Shown piece by piece: positions 35,304 to 42,605 of a stretch of DNA of 64,000 nt. The stretch lies in contig NZ_CP166919.1 of assembly GCF_041379765.1 (NCBI RefSeq), positions 1,674,001 through 1,738,000 on the forward strand, given 5' to 3'. The notes beneath the pieces are model-generated. The model was given only the letters and a program-made list of their open reading frames with translations. It ran no database searches and had not been told where the DNA came from. Source of the stretch: Thalassotalea sp. Sam97. Its GTDB lineage: Bacteria > Pseudomonadota > Gammaproteobacteria > Enterobacterales > Alteromonadaceae. The stretch's first letter is position 1. Each line of letters begins with the position of its first letter. A program made the position numbers and the translations under genes.

Positions 35304-35774
35304 ATGGCAAATATACTCGAAAACCAAATCCACCACCTTAATGACTTTATCCGCTTAAATGAGCAGTGGATAAGCGCGCATTTTCAGCTTGAACCTGTTG
35401 ATATGAAGCTGGCGGACAACCCAAGAGTGATCATTGATGATGGCGGCTATGTATTTACCCTCGTAGATCAAGGCTTAGTGATCGGGGCCTGTGCTCTTTT
35501 TAATCAGGGAGGTGGCGTATTTGAGCTCGCTCGTATGGCGGTGGAGCCACGTTATCATGGTAAAGGCTATGGTCATAAACTTATTAATACCTGTCTGGAT
35601 AAACTCGCCAAGATTAAGGCTAAGCACGTTTATTTGATATCAAACACTAAGCTAAAAGCTGCGGTACACCTTTATAAAAACCATGGTTTCATGGTTGAAT
35701 GGCAAGGTTCACACCCTATATACGCTAGGGCCAATATAAAAATGTCTCGGCCTATCATCGCAAATATCTTATAA
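35304..35774 (+). CDS. GNAT family N-acetyltransferase
   Basis: 156 residues. Motif A for acetyl-CoA: LARMAVEPRYHGKGYGHKLI (R/Q-x-x-G-x-G/A), then VYLISNTKLKAAVHLYKNHGF. Cytoplasmic; substrate unknown. Convergent with the second GNAT gene, with only 13 bases between stops, and not obviously in an operon with phaB. Confidence 0.85.
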   Translation: MANILENQIHHLNDFIRLNEQWISAHFQLEPVDMKLADNPRVIIDDGGYVFTLVDQGLVIGACALFNQGGGVFELARMAVEPRYHGKGYGHKLINTCLDKLAKIKAKHVYLISNTKLKAAVHLYKNHGFMVEWQGSHPIYARANIKMSRPIIANIL

Positions 35775-35787
35775 GATCCTTAAAATA

Positions 35788-36288
35788 TTATTGCCCATTA
35801 AGATCAAAATGAACTGTCCAGTAACCAACATCTAGCCATTGTCCAAACTTCAAGCCAACCTCTCGAAAATGGCCTGATTTTTCCATGCCAAACTTTTCAT
35901 GAATGGCCACGCTTGGTGGATTAGGTAAGGTGACAACCGCTATGGCACAATGAATGTTCAACGCCTGCAAGCGGTCGAACAACTGAGAATATAGACGGCT
36001 ACCAACGCCTTTTAAACCCGCCGTTGGTGAAACATAAATAGTCACCTCGACCGTATGGCGATAAGCAGAGCGGTCGTGCCAAAATTTAGCATAAGCAAAA
36101 CCACATACCCTACCGTCTTCTTCCGCTACAAGCCACGGCATACCGGATGAGATAATTTTATCAATCCGTGATGACATTTGAAAATCATCTACCAGTTCTT
36201 CTTCAAACGTCGCTGTGGTATTGGCAACATAATGGTTATATATTGCTGCTATGTCTGCTGAATCACTATCTGCTACGTCTCGGATCAT
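35788..36288 (-). CDS. GNAT N-acetyltransferase of the phosphinothricin/methionine-derivative type
   Basis: 166 residues. Matches the Pat/MddA subgroup: IRDVADSDSADIAAIYNHYVANTTATFEEE, HTVEVTIYVSPTAGLKGVGSRLY and LPNPPSVAIHEKFGM, followed by VGLKFGQWLDVGYW. Members acetylate phosphinothricin or methionine sulfone/sulfoximine. Which of these is used here is unknown. Confidence 0.87.
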   Translation of the reverse strand: MIRDVADSDSADIAAIYNHYVANTTATFEEELVDDFQMSSRIDKIISSGMPWLVAEEDGRVCGFAYAKFWHDRSAYRHTVEVTIYVSPTAGLKGVGSRLYSQLFDRLQALNIHCAIAVVTLPNPPSVAIHEKFGMEKSGHFREVGLKFGQWLDVGYWTVHFDLNGQ

Positions 36289-36567
36289 ATGTACAGCCTA
36301 AAATAATTTGTTAAATGAAATACTTTAAAAAGATCGTATACGTTTTTGCAACAAGAAGACAAGATAACCTTACAATAAATACGTGGGTAACTATCTGGTG
36401 CAATTAGGTTAATTGTTTCGTTGTGATTTATTAAGATGGAGTATGTGGTTTAGGATCGAGTTGTTGTCTTACCCCATTTTCATGGCATACTGTCATTGAA
36501 GCTGGGGATATATTTATGAAAGAGAACATATGACGTATGTTGGCATAATCACCCTTTCACCATAAAC

Positions 36568-37554
36568 CTAATACTCTACCGAATCTTTGGTCAGTAAATC
36601 CATTAAACCAACCAGGGCAATATAAAGAACCGCTCCCACAGGCCACAAAATCCAAGTGGTGCCCCAATCCATTGTCCACAAACTCCAGCCTAAAAATATT
36701 GCCGTAAGTAAAGGCCAGTAAAATGTCGCAAAGCTTTCTATTCTCTTATCGCGCTCGGCCGTTTCATGTTTTAGCTTTATATCTGCCAAAATATTTTGAT
36801 ACGCTGTTGATCTCGCTGACACTGGTATCACCAGTACCAAACCGGCAGCAATGCAGAGCTTTAAGACAATCAGCATTAAAATGAGAATATCTGTTCCTTG
36901 ATTAAATATGGCTGAAAATATTAAGGCCAATGGGCTGAGAATGAATAGACCGACACCAATAGAGAGTTTTTTGTTGTAAATTGATTGGAATTTGCTTAGT
37001 TTTTCACTGAACACACTGTGAACGCCATAAGCCAAGTCAAACGATTTATCATCTACAATCGCTGTCTTAGCTTTAAAATTATTGGCTTTAATAAAGTAGC
37101 TAACGGCAATAGAGACCATAACCAAAAGGCCAACAATGCCAAACGCTGCCGCCGTAGTTGTACTGATATTTATGCGTTGATTTTGCGCCATCGCCAACAA
37201 AAATAATAACGGGATCACACTACACAAACACAAAATAACCCCTTTAGTGACTAAAGCAGATACCGCCAATTTGCTTTCGACATAGACGTTTGCTTGGTCT
37301 AAGTTAATAACGGGTGTCTCTGATGCGGTATCAGTCCTATTGTTTTGGAACACCTCGTTTTCATCAAGTAAGAGAAAGTCTGTTGATACATTGAAAATTT
37401 TTGCAAGTGCGATAATTTTATTAAGTTCAGGAATGCTGTTAGCACTTTCCCATTTTGAAATTGACTGACGAGATACACTCACTTTTTCTGCTAGTTCTTC
37501 TTGCGACCAACCCAACTGCTTCCTTAACCGGATGATTTTTTCTGCCAAGATCAT
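36568..37554 (-). CDS. XRE-type helix-turn-helix regulator with a membrane domain
   Basis: 328 residues from the ATG at 37554 (MILAEKIIRLRK), with AAAGGAAAC upstream; 27 extra residues upstream are rejected. Helix-turn-helix at 5-60 (LGWSQEELAEKVSVSRQSISKWESANSIPE pattern), then a short linker and about six hydrophobic segments up to the C-terminus (for example GVILCLCSVIPLLFLLA, LLTAIFLGWSLWTM). It is probably a membrane-anchored one-component regulator, its targets unknown. It marks the low-coordinate boundary of the cassette region. Confidence 0.83.
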   Translation of the reverse strand: MILAEKIIRLRKQLGWSQEELAEKVSVSRQSISKWESANSIPELNKIIALAKIFNVSTDFLLLDENEVFQNNRTDTASETPVINLDQANVYVESKLAVSALVTKGVILCLCSVIPLLFLLAMAQNQRINISTTTAAAFGIVGLLVMVSIAVSYFIKANNFKAKTAIVDDKSFDLAYGVHSVFSEKLSKFQSIYNKKLSIGVGLFILSPLALIFSAIFNQGTDILILMLIVLKLCIAAGLVLVIPVSARSTAYQNILADIKLKHETAERDKRIESFATFYWPLLTAIFLGWSLWTMDWGTTWILWPVGAVLYIALVGLMDLLTKDSVEY

Positions 37555-37659
37555 AATATGTTTCCTTTTCACTTTATTGAACTTTGAGCATAAAAGATAG
37601 AGCAGTTGCAAAGTATATAAATGAATGAAATACATACAAATTGTGAGGAAAGAACATCA

Positions 37660-37702
37660 GCCAAGTTTTAGACGTCCAATCCTTTAACTGCTTGTTATGT
37701 TG
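37660..37702 (-). other. Possible attC remnant at the distal end of the cassette region
   Basis: On the minus strand CATAACAAGCAGTTAAAGG followed by GGACGTCTAAAA resembles the 5' and 3' ends of the neighbouring attC sites, but it is too short and lacks the paired central arms. It lies directly after the stop of the 37707-37994 gene. Weak. Confidence 0.3.
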
Positions 37703-37706
37703 ACTA

Positions 37707-37994
37707 TTAGCTTAAATGGGTAATTATTTTACTAGCCCACTTATCCATTGTTTTGTTTGGTGTCAAAGATAGAACCATTCCAAATAATGGAACTATGGCA
37801 GCAAATAAAACGGCAATTATTTTAGAAATTTGGTCAGTAGTGGGTACGCCATTAATTTCAATAACTGCATTTGGGTAAAAAGCAGATTGAAAAAAAAAGA
37901 ATACCAATATAGACCCTATTATTATTAATGTGCCACCTGCAAGCCTCGCTAAACCGACAACAGCATCTATTTTTTTCTGTAATTCTTCATCCAT
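37707..37994 (-). CDS. Cassette-type small membrane protein, function unknown
   Basis: 95 residues from the ATG at 37994 (MDEELQKKIDAVV); the frame before it runs into the IS element. Two hydrophobic segments (GGTLIIIGSILVFFFF and IIAVLFAAIVPLFGMVLSL). No family recognised. It lies on the minus strand just before the IS, at the end of a series of minus-strand cassettes, and an attC-like remnant follows its stop, so it is probably the last cassette gene. Confidence 0.65.
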   Translation of the reverse strand: MDEELQKKIDAVVGLARLAGGTLIIIGSILVFFFFQSAFYPNAVIEINGVPTTDQISKIIAVLFAAIVPLFGMVLSLTPNKTMDKWASKIITHLS

Positions 37995-38032
37995 ACGCTT
38001 GTAAACATAGACATAATGACTCCCCACGAGGT

Positions 38033-38107
38033 GCTAGCCTCCAATCGTGGGTTAGCTTAAAGCCAGAGCCATAATTAGTTTGTTAAATAACTAAAGCGGA
38101 GGCTAGC
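38033..38107 (+). promoter_or_regulatory. Inverted repeat enclosing the transposase ribosome site
   Basis: GCTAGCCTCC (38033-38042) can pair perfectly with GGAGGCTAGC (38098-38107), which contains the GGAGG Shine-Dalgarno directly before the transposase ATG at 38108. A transcript reading in from outside would fold and hide the ribosome site. Confidence 0.6.
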
Positions 38108-39261
38108 ATGAATAAACATAGCATACTTTTCATAGAGTTAGATACTCATAAAGAATTTTCTCAAGTCGCACTACTTGAAGATGGGCGTGGTGTGAAAGCT
38201 GTTAATTACGGCAAAATAAAAAGCAACAAACAATCCTTTATTAAACTCGCTAGAATACTTCAATCAAAATACCCAATGGCAACACTTCATTTTGTTTATG
38301 AAGCAGGTCCCTGTGGCTATTGGGTTTATCGGTTGCTAACAAGCCTTGAACACTGTTGTTATGTGGTAACCCCTTCTCTCATTCCCAAAAAACCTGGCGA
38401 GCGAATTAAAACCGATAAACGCGATGCACTGAAATTAGCTAAATTACTCAAAGATGAAGAGCTAACCGCTATCTATGTGCCTGAACCAGATGATGAAGCT
38501 ATCCGCGACTTATCTCGCGCAAGAGACCGCGCTATGAACGATTTAAAAGATGCCAAATATCAACTCAAGGCGTTGTTTCTGCGCAATCATATTCAATGCA
38601 AGGTAATGATAATTGGAGCAATCAACACTTACGTTGGTTAACCGAATTGGTTCTGCCTCACCCGAGTCAGCAAATCGTCCTAACAGAATACATTAGCACT
38701 ATTACAGAACGGTTGAAGCGTTTGTAGCGACTAGATAATGAACTTCATCATCAAATCAAAAATTGGCGCTTCTATCCTGTAGTAAAAGCCATTCAAGCTA
38801 TGCGAGGTATTCGCATTGTTGCCGCCACTGGGATCATTGTTGAGCTTGGCGACTTACGCCGCTTTGATCATCCACGAAAGTTAATGGCCTACTTAGGTCT
38901 TGTTCCATCAGAGCATACCAGCAGCGACAAGCGAAAACTTGGTAGCATTACCAAAGCTGGAAACATCCGCGCAAGGCGCTTATTGGTGGAATGCGCGCAT
39001 TCCTATAAACACAAACCAAACGTATCGACAGAGCTTAAAAAACGGCAAGAATCCATCAGTAAAGAAGTTAATGATATCGCTTGGCAAGCTCAATTACGTT
39101 TATGCCGTCGATACCAACGATTGATGGCAAGAGGCAAACACCGAAGTGTGGTGGTAACGGCTATCGCCAGAGAGCTGATTGCTTATATTTGGGCAATATC
39201 TAGGGAAGTCGCCGTAGCGCCAGTAAAACCTGAACTGCGTATTTCTAGGGTTCCGGCATGA
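38108..39261 (+). pseudogene. IS1111/IS110-type transposase, frameshift plus stop
   Basis: First part (38108-38641): ELDTHKEFSQVAL with the first Asp of the DEDD nuclease, VYEAGPCGYWVYRLL, and KTDKRDALKLAKLL. Second part (to 39261): transposase_20 domain, AMRGIRIVAATGI, FDHPRKLMAYLGLVPSEHTSS, KLGSITKAGNIRARRLLVE with the essential Ser. The frames are shifted near 38600-38612, and the second frame carries a TAG at 38725-38727 (KRL-stop-RLDNEL, probably from CAG). Both lesions must be real or sequencing errors; the element is likely dead unless supplied in trans. Confidence 0.88.
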
Positions 39262-39555
39262 TTGAAAGATTTGAGATAGCACATTGGATCAAGCATCGGC
39301 TGTGGCACAACCACCGAGGGCGTTAGGCTGGCAAGTTTAACCCATTAACCTTGAACCGCGAACATAGACTGAAGCACGGTGCCACGACGAAACAAGTAAG
39401 GTAGGCTCTGTTAATCAACAGATTAATAATCCACGAATACCAGCAAGATAACCGACGAAATTACTGGCTTCATTCAATGTGTTAACTCATTTATTTGAAA
39501 GTAAATAAGCAATGGCGTGAAAATAAATGCTAGGGAACAGTGTGATTTTTCTTGA
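39262..39555 (+). ncRNA. Candidate bridge/seek RNA region of the IS1111-type element
   Basis: About 290 non-coding bases between the transposase and the right end, the position where IS1111-type elements encode a guide RNA. It contains GAGGGCGTTAGGC (39316-39328). The attC core next to the insertion, read on the minus strand, is AGGGCGTTGG, so AGGGCGTT is shared. This fits a target-binding loop, but no structure was calculated and transcription is unproven. Confidence 0.35.
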
Positions 39556-39570
39556 CGTGGGGAGTCATAC

Positions 39571-39666
39571 CAACGCCCTAATAATGGGCAAAAAATTGTT
39601 GGCTAAAATGTTGAGGAACGAAAACAGCCAACTGTTTTTTGTCCTTGTTTATTAGCTTGTTATATT
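39571..39666 (-). other. attC site 1 (cassette of the 39670-39927 gene)
   Basis: Ends are the core-type GGGCGTTGG (minus strand) and ATATAACAAGC. Between them imperfect inverted arms CAGTTGGCTGTTTTCG / ATTTTAGCCAAC(A)A and GGACAAAAAAC / TTTTTTGCC pair. Directly follows the gene's stop, with the IS inserted 3 bases beyond the core. Confidence 0.75.
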
Positions 39667-39669
39667 GCT

Positions 39670-39927
39670 TTACGTCTTAACAACTTTCCAGAGAAATTTA
39701 CATATAAATAATAAAGATAAGATCCCTAGAAACATTAAAGGTACAGATATACCCGTAAAATATAGCCACATTTTTCCCAATTCTTTAAGTGACGTACAAC
39801 CCCAACAAGAAGCTGTTTTTACGACAAAAAGAAGCAAATACATTGCTTGGCTTGTGATAATAGAGCCAATGAGGACTACTTTACACAGATATTTAAAATC
39901 TGGGAATTCATCACTTTTGGGGGACAT
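39670..39927 (-). CDS. Cassette-encoded small membrane protein, function unknown
   Basis: 85 residues with two hydrophobic segments (VVLIGSIITSQAMYLLLFVV and MWLYFTGISVPLMFLGILSLLF) and a CWGC motif between them. The stop is three bases before attC site 1 and the start about 27 bases after the core of attC site 2, so it fills one cassette of about 380 bp. No family recognised. Confidence 0.65.
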   Translation of the reverse strand: MSPKSDEFPDFKYLCKVVLIGSIITSQAMYLLLFVVKTASCWGCTSLKELGKMWLYFTGISVPLMFLGILSLLFICKFLWKVVKT

Positions 39928-39950
39928 TAGGACTGTTTAACCTCGAGCAA

Positions 39951-40049
39951 TATAACGCCTCGTTAAGAGGCAATAAAATAGTTGGCTAAAATTAGCGACG
40001 AATGAGCAAAAGCCAACTGTTTTTTGTCCTTTTAAACGACTTGTTAGGC
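39951..40049 (-). other. attC site 2 (cassette of the 40056-40976 gene)
   Basis: Minus strand begins GCCTAACAAG (a perfect RYYYAAC) and ends GAGGCGTTATATTGC. Long paired arms: AGGACAAAAAACAGTTGGCT on one side and AGCCAACTATTTTATTGCCT on the other, with an unpaired centre. Closely related to attC site 1, as expected of neighbouring sites in a chromosomal integron. Confidence 0.8.
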
Positions 40050-40055
40050 AATTTT

Positions 40056-40976
40056 TTAACTACTACTAAAAAAGAATGTCTTTCTAGCTTCATCGTCATG
40101 TAGATTATATTTGGCTAAATGATGATGAGTTGCAGGAGCCGATTCTGAGTACAACTGGAAAGGTAATTCATCTATACATATTTCTGAAAATACAGCTGAA
40201 AAATCCTTTTCATAACAATCTTGTAAAAGTTTTAAATTAGTGGATGGAAAACTATCCTTAAACTCTTTATTAAAATCAGGATAGAAATACCGGATCAGAG
40301 AAGCCTCAAACAAGGATATTCGTTCAGGTTCACTTGTATCAAAAAGTTTGTCTAAACCAGCCTTTATTCTTGAGCCATCATCTTGCTTTTGCGCTCTAGG
40401 GTTTAACATTGTAACTAATTGATTATTTGATTCTACAGATAAAAGCAATAGTGATAGCTTGTAGTTTTCAGGAACACCTTTGAGAGATATCTTTTGCAAA
40501 GTTTCATGTTTCTTAAGACGATCAAGAGCATTTCTTGAGCCGTCTTTTCCATATGCTTGACCAATGTATTTTACTTCAAAAAACATACTGTCAGAAACAA
40601 ACTGAAGTAGTGTTTCTTGTGATATGGAAAACTTTTCTCCATCACTCCGCTCAAGGTAACTATATCCGTCTAGTTGGACTAATTTATGATCTTCAGGAAT
40701 TGGTAATTTTATCACCTTGATTTCATTCGCTACTTTGAAGGTGATTTCTAATTCACTATCTTGCTCAATGATATTTTCAATAGCTACATTAGGTAAATAA
40801 CCTATTAAATAGATATGGCAATCTTTAATCACATGCTCATATTGCGCTAAAAGTTCTTTGTCATATATAAACTCAGCTGGAAGTGTACAATAACTTGAAG
40901 CATAGAGGCTTAAAGCGTGCTCTACATCGAACTCTTTTTGATCGAGCCAATTGTTAAAAGAATCTTCCTTTACCAT
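40056..40976 (-). CDS. Cassette-encoded protein with a GIY-YIG-like nuclease motif
   Basis: 306 residues. I do not recognise the first 150. The second half has FFEVKYIGQAYGKDGSRNALDRLKKHETLQ followed by LFEASLIRYFYPDFNKEF: YIG, then an Arg, an RLKKH, a Glu and an Asn in the order found in GIY-YIG endonuclease domains. This is a motif-level inference. The start at 40976 lies 32 bases after the core of attC site 3 and the stop 6 bases before attC site 2, so it is an ordinary cassette gene. Possible roles include defence or DNA repair. Confidence 0.65.
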   Translation of the reverse strand: MVKEDSFNNWLDQKEFDVEHALSLYASSYCTLPAEFIYDKELLAQYEHVIKDCHIYLIGYLPNVAIENIIEQDSELEITFKVANEIKVIKLPIPEDHKLVQLDGYSYLERSDGEKFSISQETLLQFVSDSMFFEVKYIGQAYGKDGSRNALDRLKKHETLQKISLKGVPENYKLSLLLLSVESNNQLVTMLNPRAQKQDDGSRIKAGLDKLFDTSEPERISLFEASLIRYFYPDFNKEFKDSFPSTNLKLLQDCYEKDFSAVFSEICIDELPFQLYSESAPATHHHLAKYNLHDDEARKTFFFSSS

Positions 40977-41008
40977 TGTGAATCCTTATGCGAAATGTGA
41001 CGAATTGC

Positions 41009-41086
41009 CTAACGTCCAATACAAAGGTTACTTATAGCATTTAGCGTAGCGTTTATAAATAACCCTTTGATATTTCTTGTTATCTG
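41009..41086 (-). other. attC site 3
   Basis: Minus strand begins GATAACAAG and ends GGACGTTAGGC (perfect GTTRRRY). Arms ATCAAAGGGTTATTTATAA and TTATAAGTAACCTTTGTAT pair almost perfectly around the loop ACGCTACGCTAAATGC. It ends the 372-bp cassette copy 1. Confidence 0.82.
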
Positions 41087-41224
41087 GCAGTCAGACCTTA
41101 GTCTGCTTTGGCTGCGAACTGAAGAAAACGGCGAAAATTTAGCACTTGAGAGGGAGTTCGATTCCTTAAGTATTGTTTCGGTCTGTCTGTAAAGAACCAC
41201 CGACTCTTTCAGCAGCCTAAACAA
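41009..41224 (-). CDS. Possible small cassette protein, copy 1
   Basis: 71 codons from a TTG (LFRLLKESVVLYRQTETILK ...), running into attC site 3, where it stops at the core. Basic and serine-rich, no recognised domain. It is the only frame of this size in the cassette on the correct strand, but a TTG start and weak ribosome site make it doubtful. The same frame occurs unchanged in the second copy. Confidence 0.3.
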   Translation of the reverse strand: MFRLLKESVVLYRQTETILKESNSLSSAKFSPFSSVRSQSRLRSDCQITRNIKGLFINATLNAISNLCIGR

Positions 41225-41304
41225 TACTTAAGGGGAATAGAAAACAGTATAGTCCCTGTCAAATTTCCTATTAGATTTTGTCGTTCTATAAACAGGCTTA
41301 ATTA

Positions 41305-41324
41305 TACTGAATAAATATACAGTA
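41305..41324. promoter_or_regulatory. LexA (SOS) box candidate in cassette copy 1
   Basis: TACTGAATAAATATACAGTA: CTG-N10-CAG with the flanking TA/TA, 18 of 20 matches to the gammaproteobacterial consensus. It lies about 80 bases upstream of the cassette's small frame. Confidence 0.6.
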
Positions 41325-41377
41325 TAATTATCTTTAGCCTACACTGTATATGGACTCGTCAGTTTTCGATTGCAGAT

Positions 41378-41484
41378 AACGCCCGCCTATGGGGCAAATT
41401 GAGTGGGCTAAACTTGAGCGAAGCGAAAAGCCCGCGAAAATTTGTCCCAGCGAGTTTACGAGCAACATAAGGCGCTTGTTAGTT
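41378..41484 (-). other. attC site 4 (cassette of the 41479-41934 gene)
   Basis: Minus strand begins AACTAACAAGCGCC, with the gene's TAA stop inside the core, and ends GGCGGGCGTTATC. Paired arms around GGGACAAATTTTCGCGGGCT and AGCCCACTCAATTTGCCCC. About 105 bases, like VCR-type sites. Confidence 0.85.
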
Positions 41485-41934
41485 GCCATATGTCCTAGCT
41501 GCCATTTTTAATAGATGCCAACATATAAACGCAACTCCCCCCATAATAGCGAGCCTAAACTGCCAGTTAGCGTGACTACTAGCTGAGTCTTGGTTGCTTG
41601 ATATTGCTTCCATTAACCCTTCGGACGCAGCCTTAATAAAGTTAGGACTATTACCTACTTCTGGATGAGTACCATTTTTTATACGCAAATATTCAGTATT
41701 AGAATATAAGATTGAATTTACATATTGGATTTGACGGCAGCCACAAAAAAAGCTCCATGCCCAACAAACAACAGCTACCCCAAGCGGTAGAAGGGTAAGA
41801 GAAAAAACACTATCTTTCGTTATTTGTACCGAGAAAGCTATTGCAGAAGCCGTTACGGCTAACAGAAAATAGACATATTTATCTTGAGAGGTTCTCAGCT
41901 GGTTATGTAGTTGTCTAATTTCTTCTTGTGACAC
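41479..41934 (-). CDS. Cassette-encoded membrane protein, function unknown
   Basis: 151 residues from the GTG at 41934, which is preceded by AAGGGAG at 5 bases; the longer frame starts inside the adjoining attC. Two transmembrane segments (YVYFLLAVTASAIAFSV and TLLPLGVAVVCWAWSFFCG) and a third hydrophobic stretch at the C-terminus (LAIMGGVAFICWHLL). The stop TAA lies within the attC core. No family recognised; small membrane proteins of unknown function are frequent in integron cassettes. Confidence 0.72.
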   Translation of the reverse strand: MSQEEIRQLHNQLRTSQDKYVYFLLAVTASAIAFSVQITKDSVFSLTLLPLGVAVVCWAWSFFCGCRQIQYVNSILYSNTEYLRIKNGTHPEVGNSPNFIKAASEGLMEAISSNQDSASSHANWQFRLAIMGGVAFICWHLLKMAARTYGN

Positions 41935-41951
41935 GATGACTCCCTTGGCAA

Positions 41952-42029
41952 CTAACGTCCAATACAAAGGTTACTTATAGCATTTAGCGTAGCGTTTATA
42001 AATAACCCTTTGATATTTCTTGTTATCTG
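41952..42029 (-). other. attC site 5
   Basis: Same sequence as attC site 3, ending the second 372-bp cassette. The core here reads GTTAGTTGCC on the minus strand because the following cassette differs. Confidence 0.82.
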
Positions 42030-42167
42030 GCAGTCAGACCTTAGTCTGCTTTGGCTGCGAACTGAAGAAAACGGCGAAAATTTAGCACTTGAGAGGGAGT
42101 TCGATTCCTTAAGTATTGTTTCGGTCTGTCTGTAAAGAACCACCGACTCTTTCAGCAGCCTAAACAA
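41952..42167 (-). CDS. Possible small cassette protein, copy 2
   Basis: Same 71-codon frame as in copy 1, from a TTG to the attC core. No recognised domain. Identity of the copies shows only recent duplication, not coding selection. Confidence 0.3.
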   Translation of the reverse strand: MFRLLKESVVLYRQTETILKESNSLSSAKFSPFSSVRSQSRLRSDCQITRNIKGLFINATLNAISNLCIGR

Positions 42168-42247
42168 TACTTAAGGGGAATAGAAAACAGTATAGTCCCT
42201 GTCAAATTTCCTATTAGATTTTGTCGTTCTATAAACAGGCTTAATTA

Positions 42248-42267
42248 TACTGAATAAATATACAGTA
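42248..42267. promoter_or_regulatory. LexA (SOS) box candidate in cassette copy 2
   Basis: Identical to the box at 41305-41324: TACTGAATAAATATACAGTA. Confidence 0.6.
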
Positions 42268-42323
42268 TAATTATCTTTAGCCTACACTGTATATGGACTC
42301 GTCAGTTTTCGATTGCAGATAAC

Positions 42324-42605
42324 AGCTTATTATGTAGACGTCTCAGTAATGTCAGTCTACGATTAGTTAATTAAATTAACAAAAATCTGCATTAATTCAA
42401 TCCGTTACCAATAAAACACAACCTCTGATCTACCTCTAGTGGGATATTACTGATACTTCATAGTAATATCCCGTTATAAATACCATTTTTATAGCGCTAT
42501 TTCATGATGTTAAAGGTAGGGATTTGACATTTTGGGTATTTACTGAGAATTCTCAGTAATATCGAGGACGTTTTATGCAAAGGTCGGTAGTCATCACATA
42601 ACAGC
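42324..42605. other. Palindrome-rich spacer at the proximal end of the cassette run
   Basis: No gene. It contains an 11-bp inverted repeat GGGATATTACT / AGTAATATCCC (42441-42472), a perfect 20-bp palindrome TTACTGAGAATTCTCAGTAA (42540-42559) and a further TCTCAGTAAT at 42341-42350. In an integron this is where attI and intI would lie; neither is recognisable. Confidence 0.5.

Larger units (their letters stand above)
38016..39568 (+). mobile_element. IS1111/IS110-family insertion sequence, decayed
   Basis: Perfect 13-bp terminal or subterminal inverted repeats ATGACTCCCCACG (38016-38028) and CGTGGGGAGTCAT (39556-39568), as in the IS1111 branch of the IS110 family. It contains one broken DEDD transposase gene and about 290 non-coding bases at the 3' end. 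No target duplication is seen, as usual for the group. Its right end lies 3 bases from the core AAC of an attC site (39572-39574), matching the known preference of some IS1111 elements for integron attC sites. Confidence 0.85.
41009..41380 (-). repeat. Duplicated 372-bp cassette, copy 1
   Basis: Identical as far as I can compare with 41952-42323. The identity begins and stops precisely at the core CTAAC/GTTA bases where integron recombination takes place. It contains attC site 3, a 71-codon frame, and a LexA-like box. One base of coordinate uncertainty applies to this copy. Confidence 0.85.
41952..42323 (-). repeat. Duplicated 372-bp cassette, copy 2
   Basis: Second copy of 41009-41380, offset by 943 bases, separated by the 41479-41934 cassette. 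Boundaries again coincide with attC core bases. It is the last recognisable cassette on the high-coordinate (promoter-proximal) side. Confidence 0.85.

Noticed and set aside
38800..39261. Independent transposase gene in the second half of the IS1111-type element
   Set aside because: The frame is open upstream back to a TAG and continues the first half after a frameshift, so it is part of a single broken gene.
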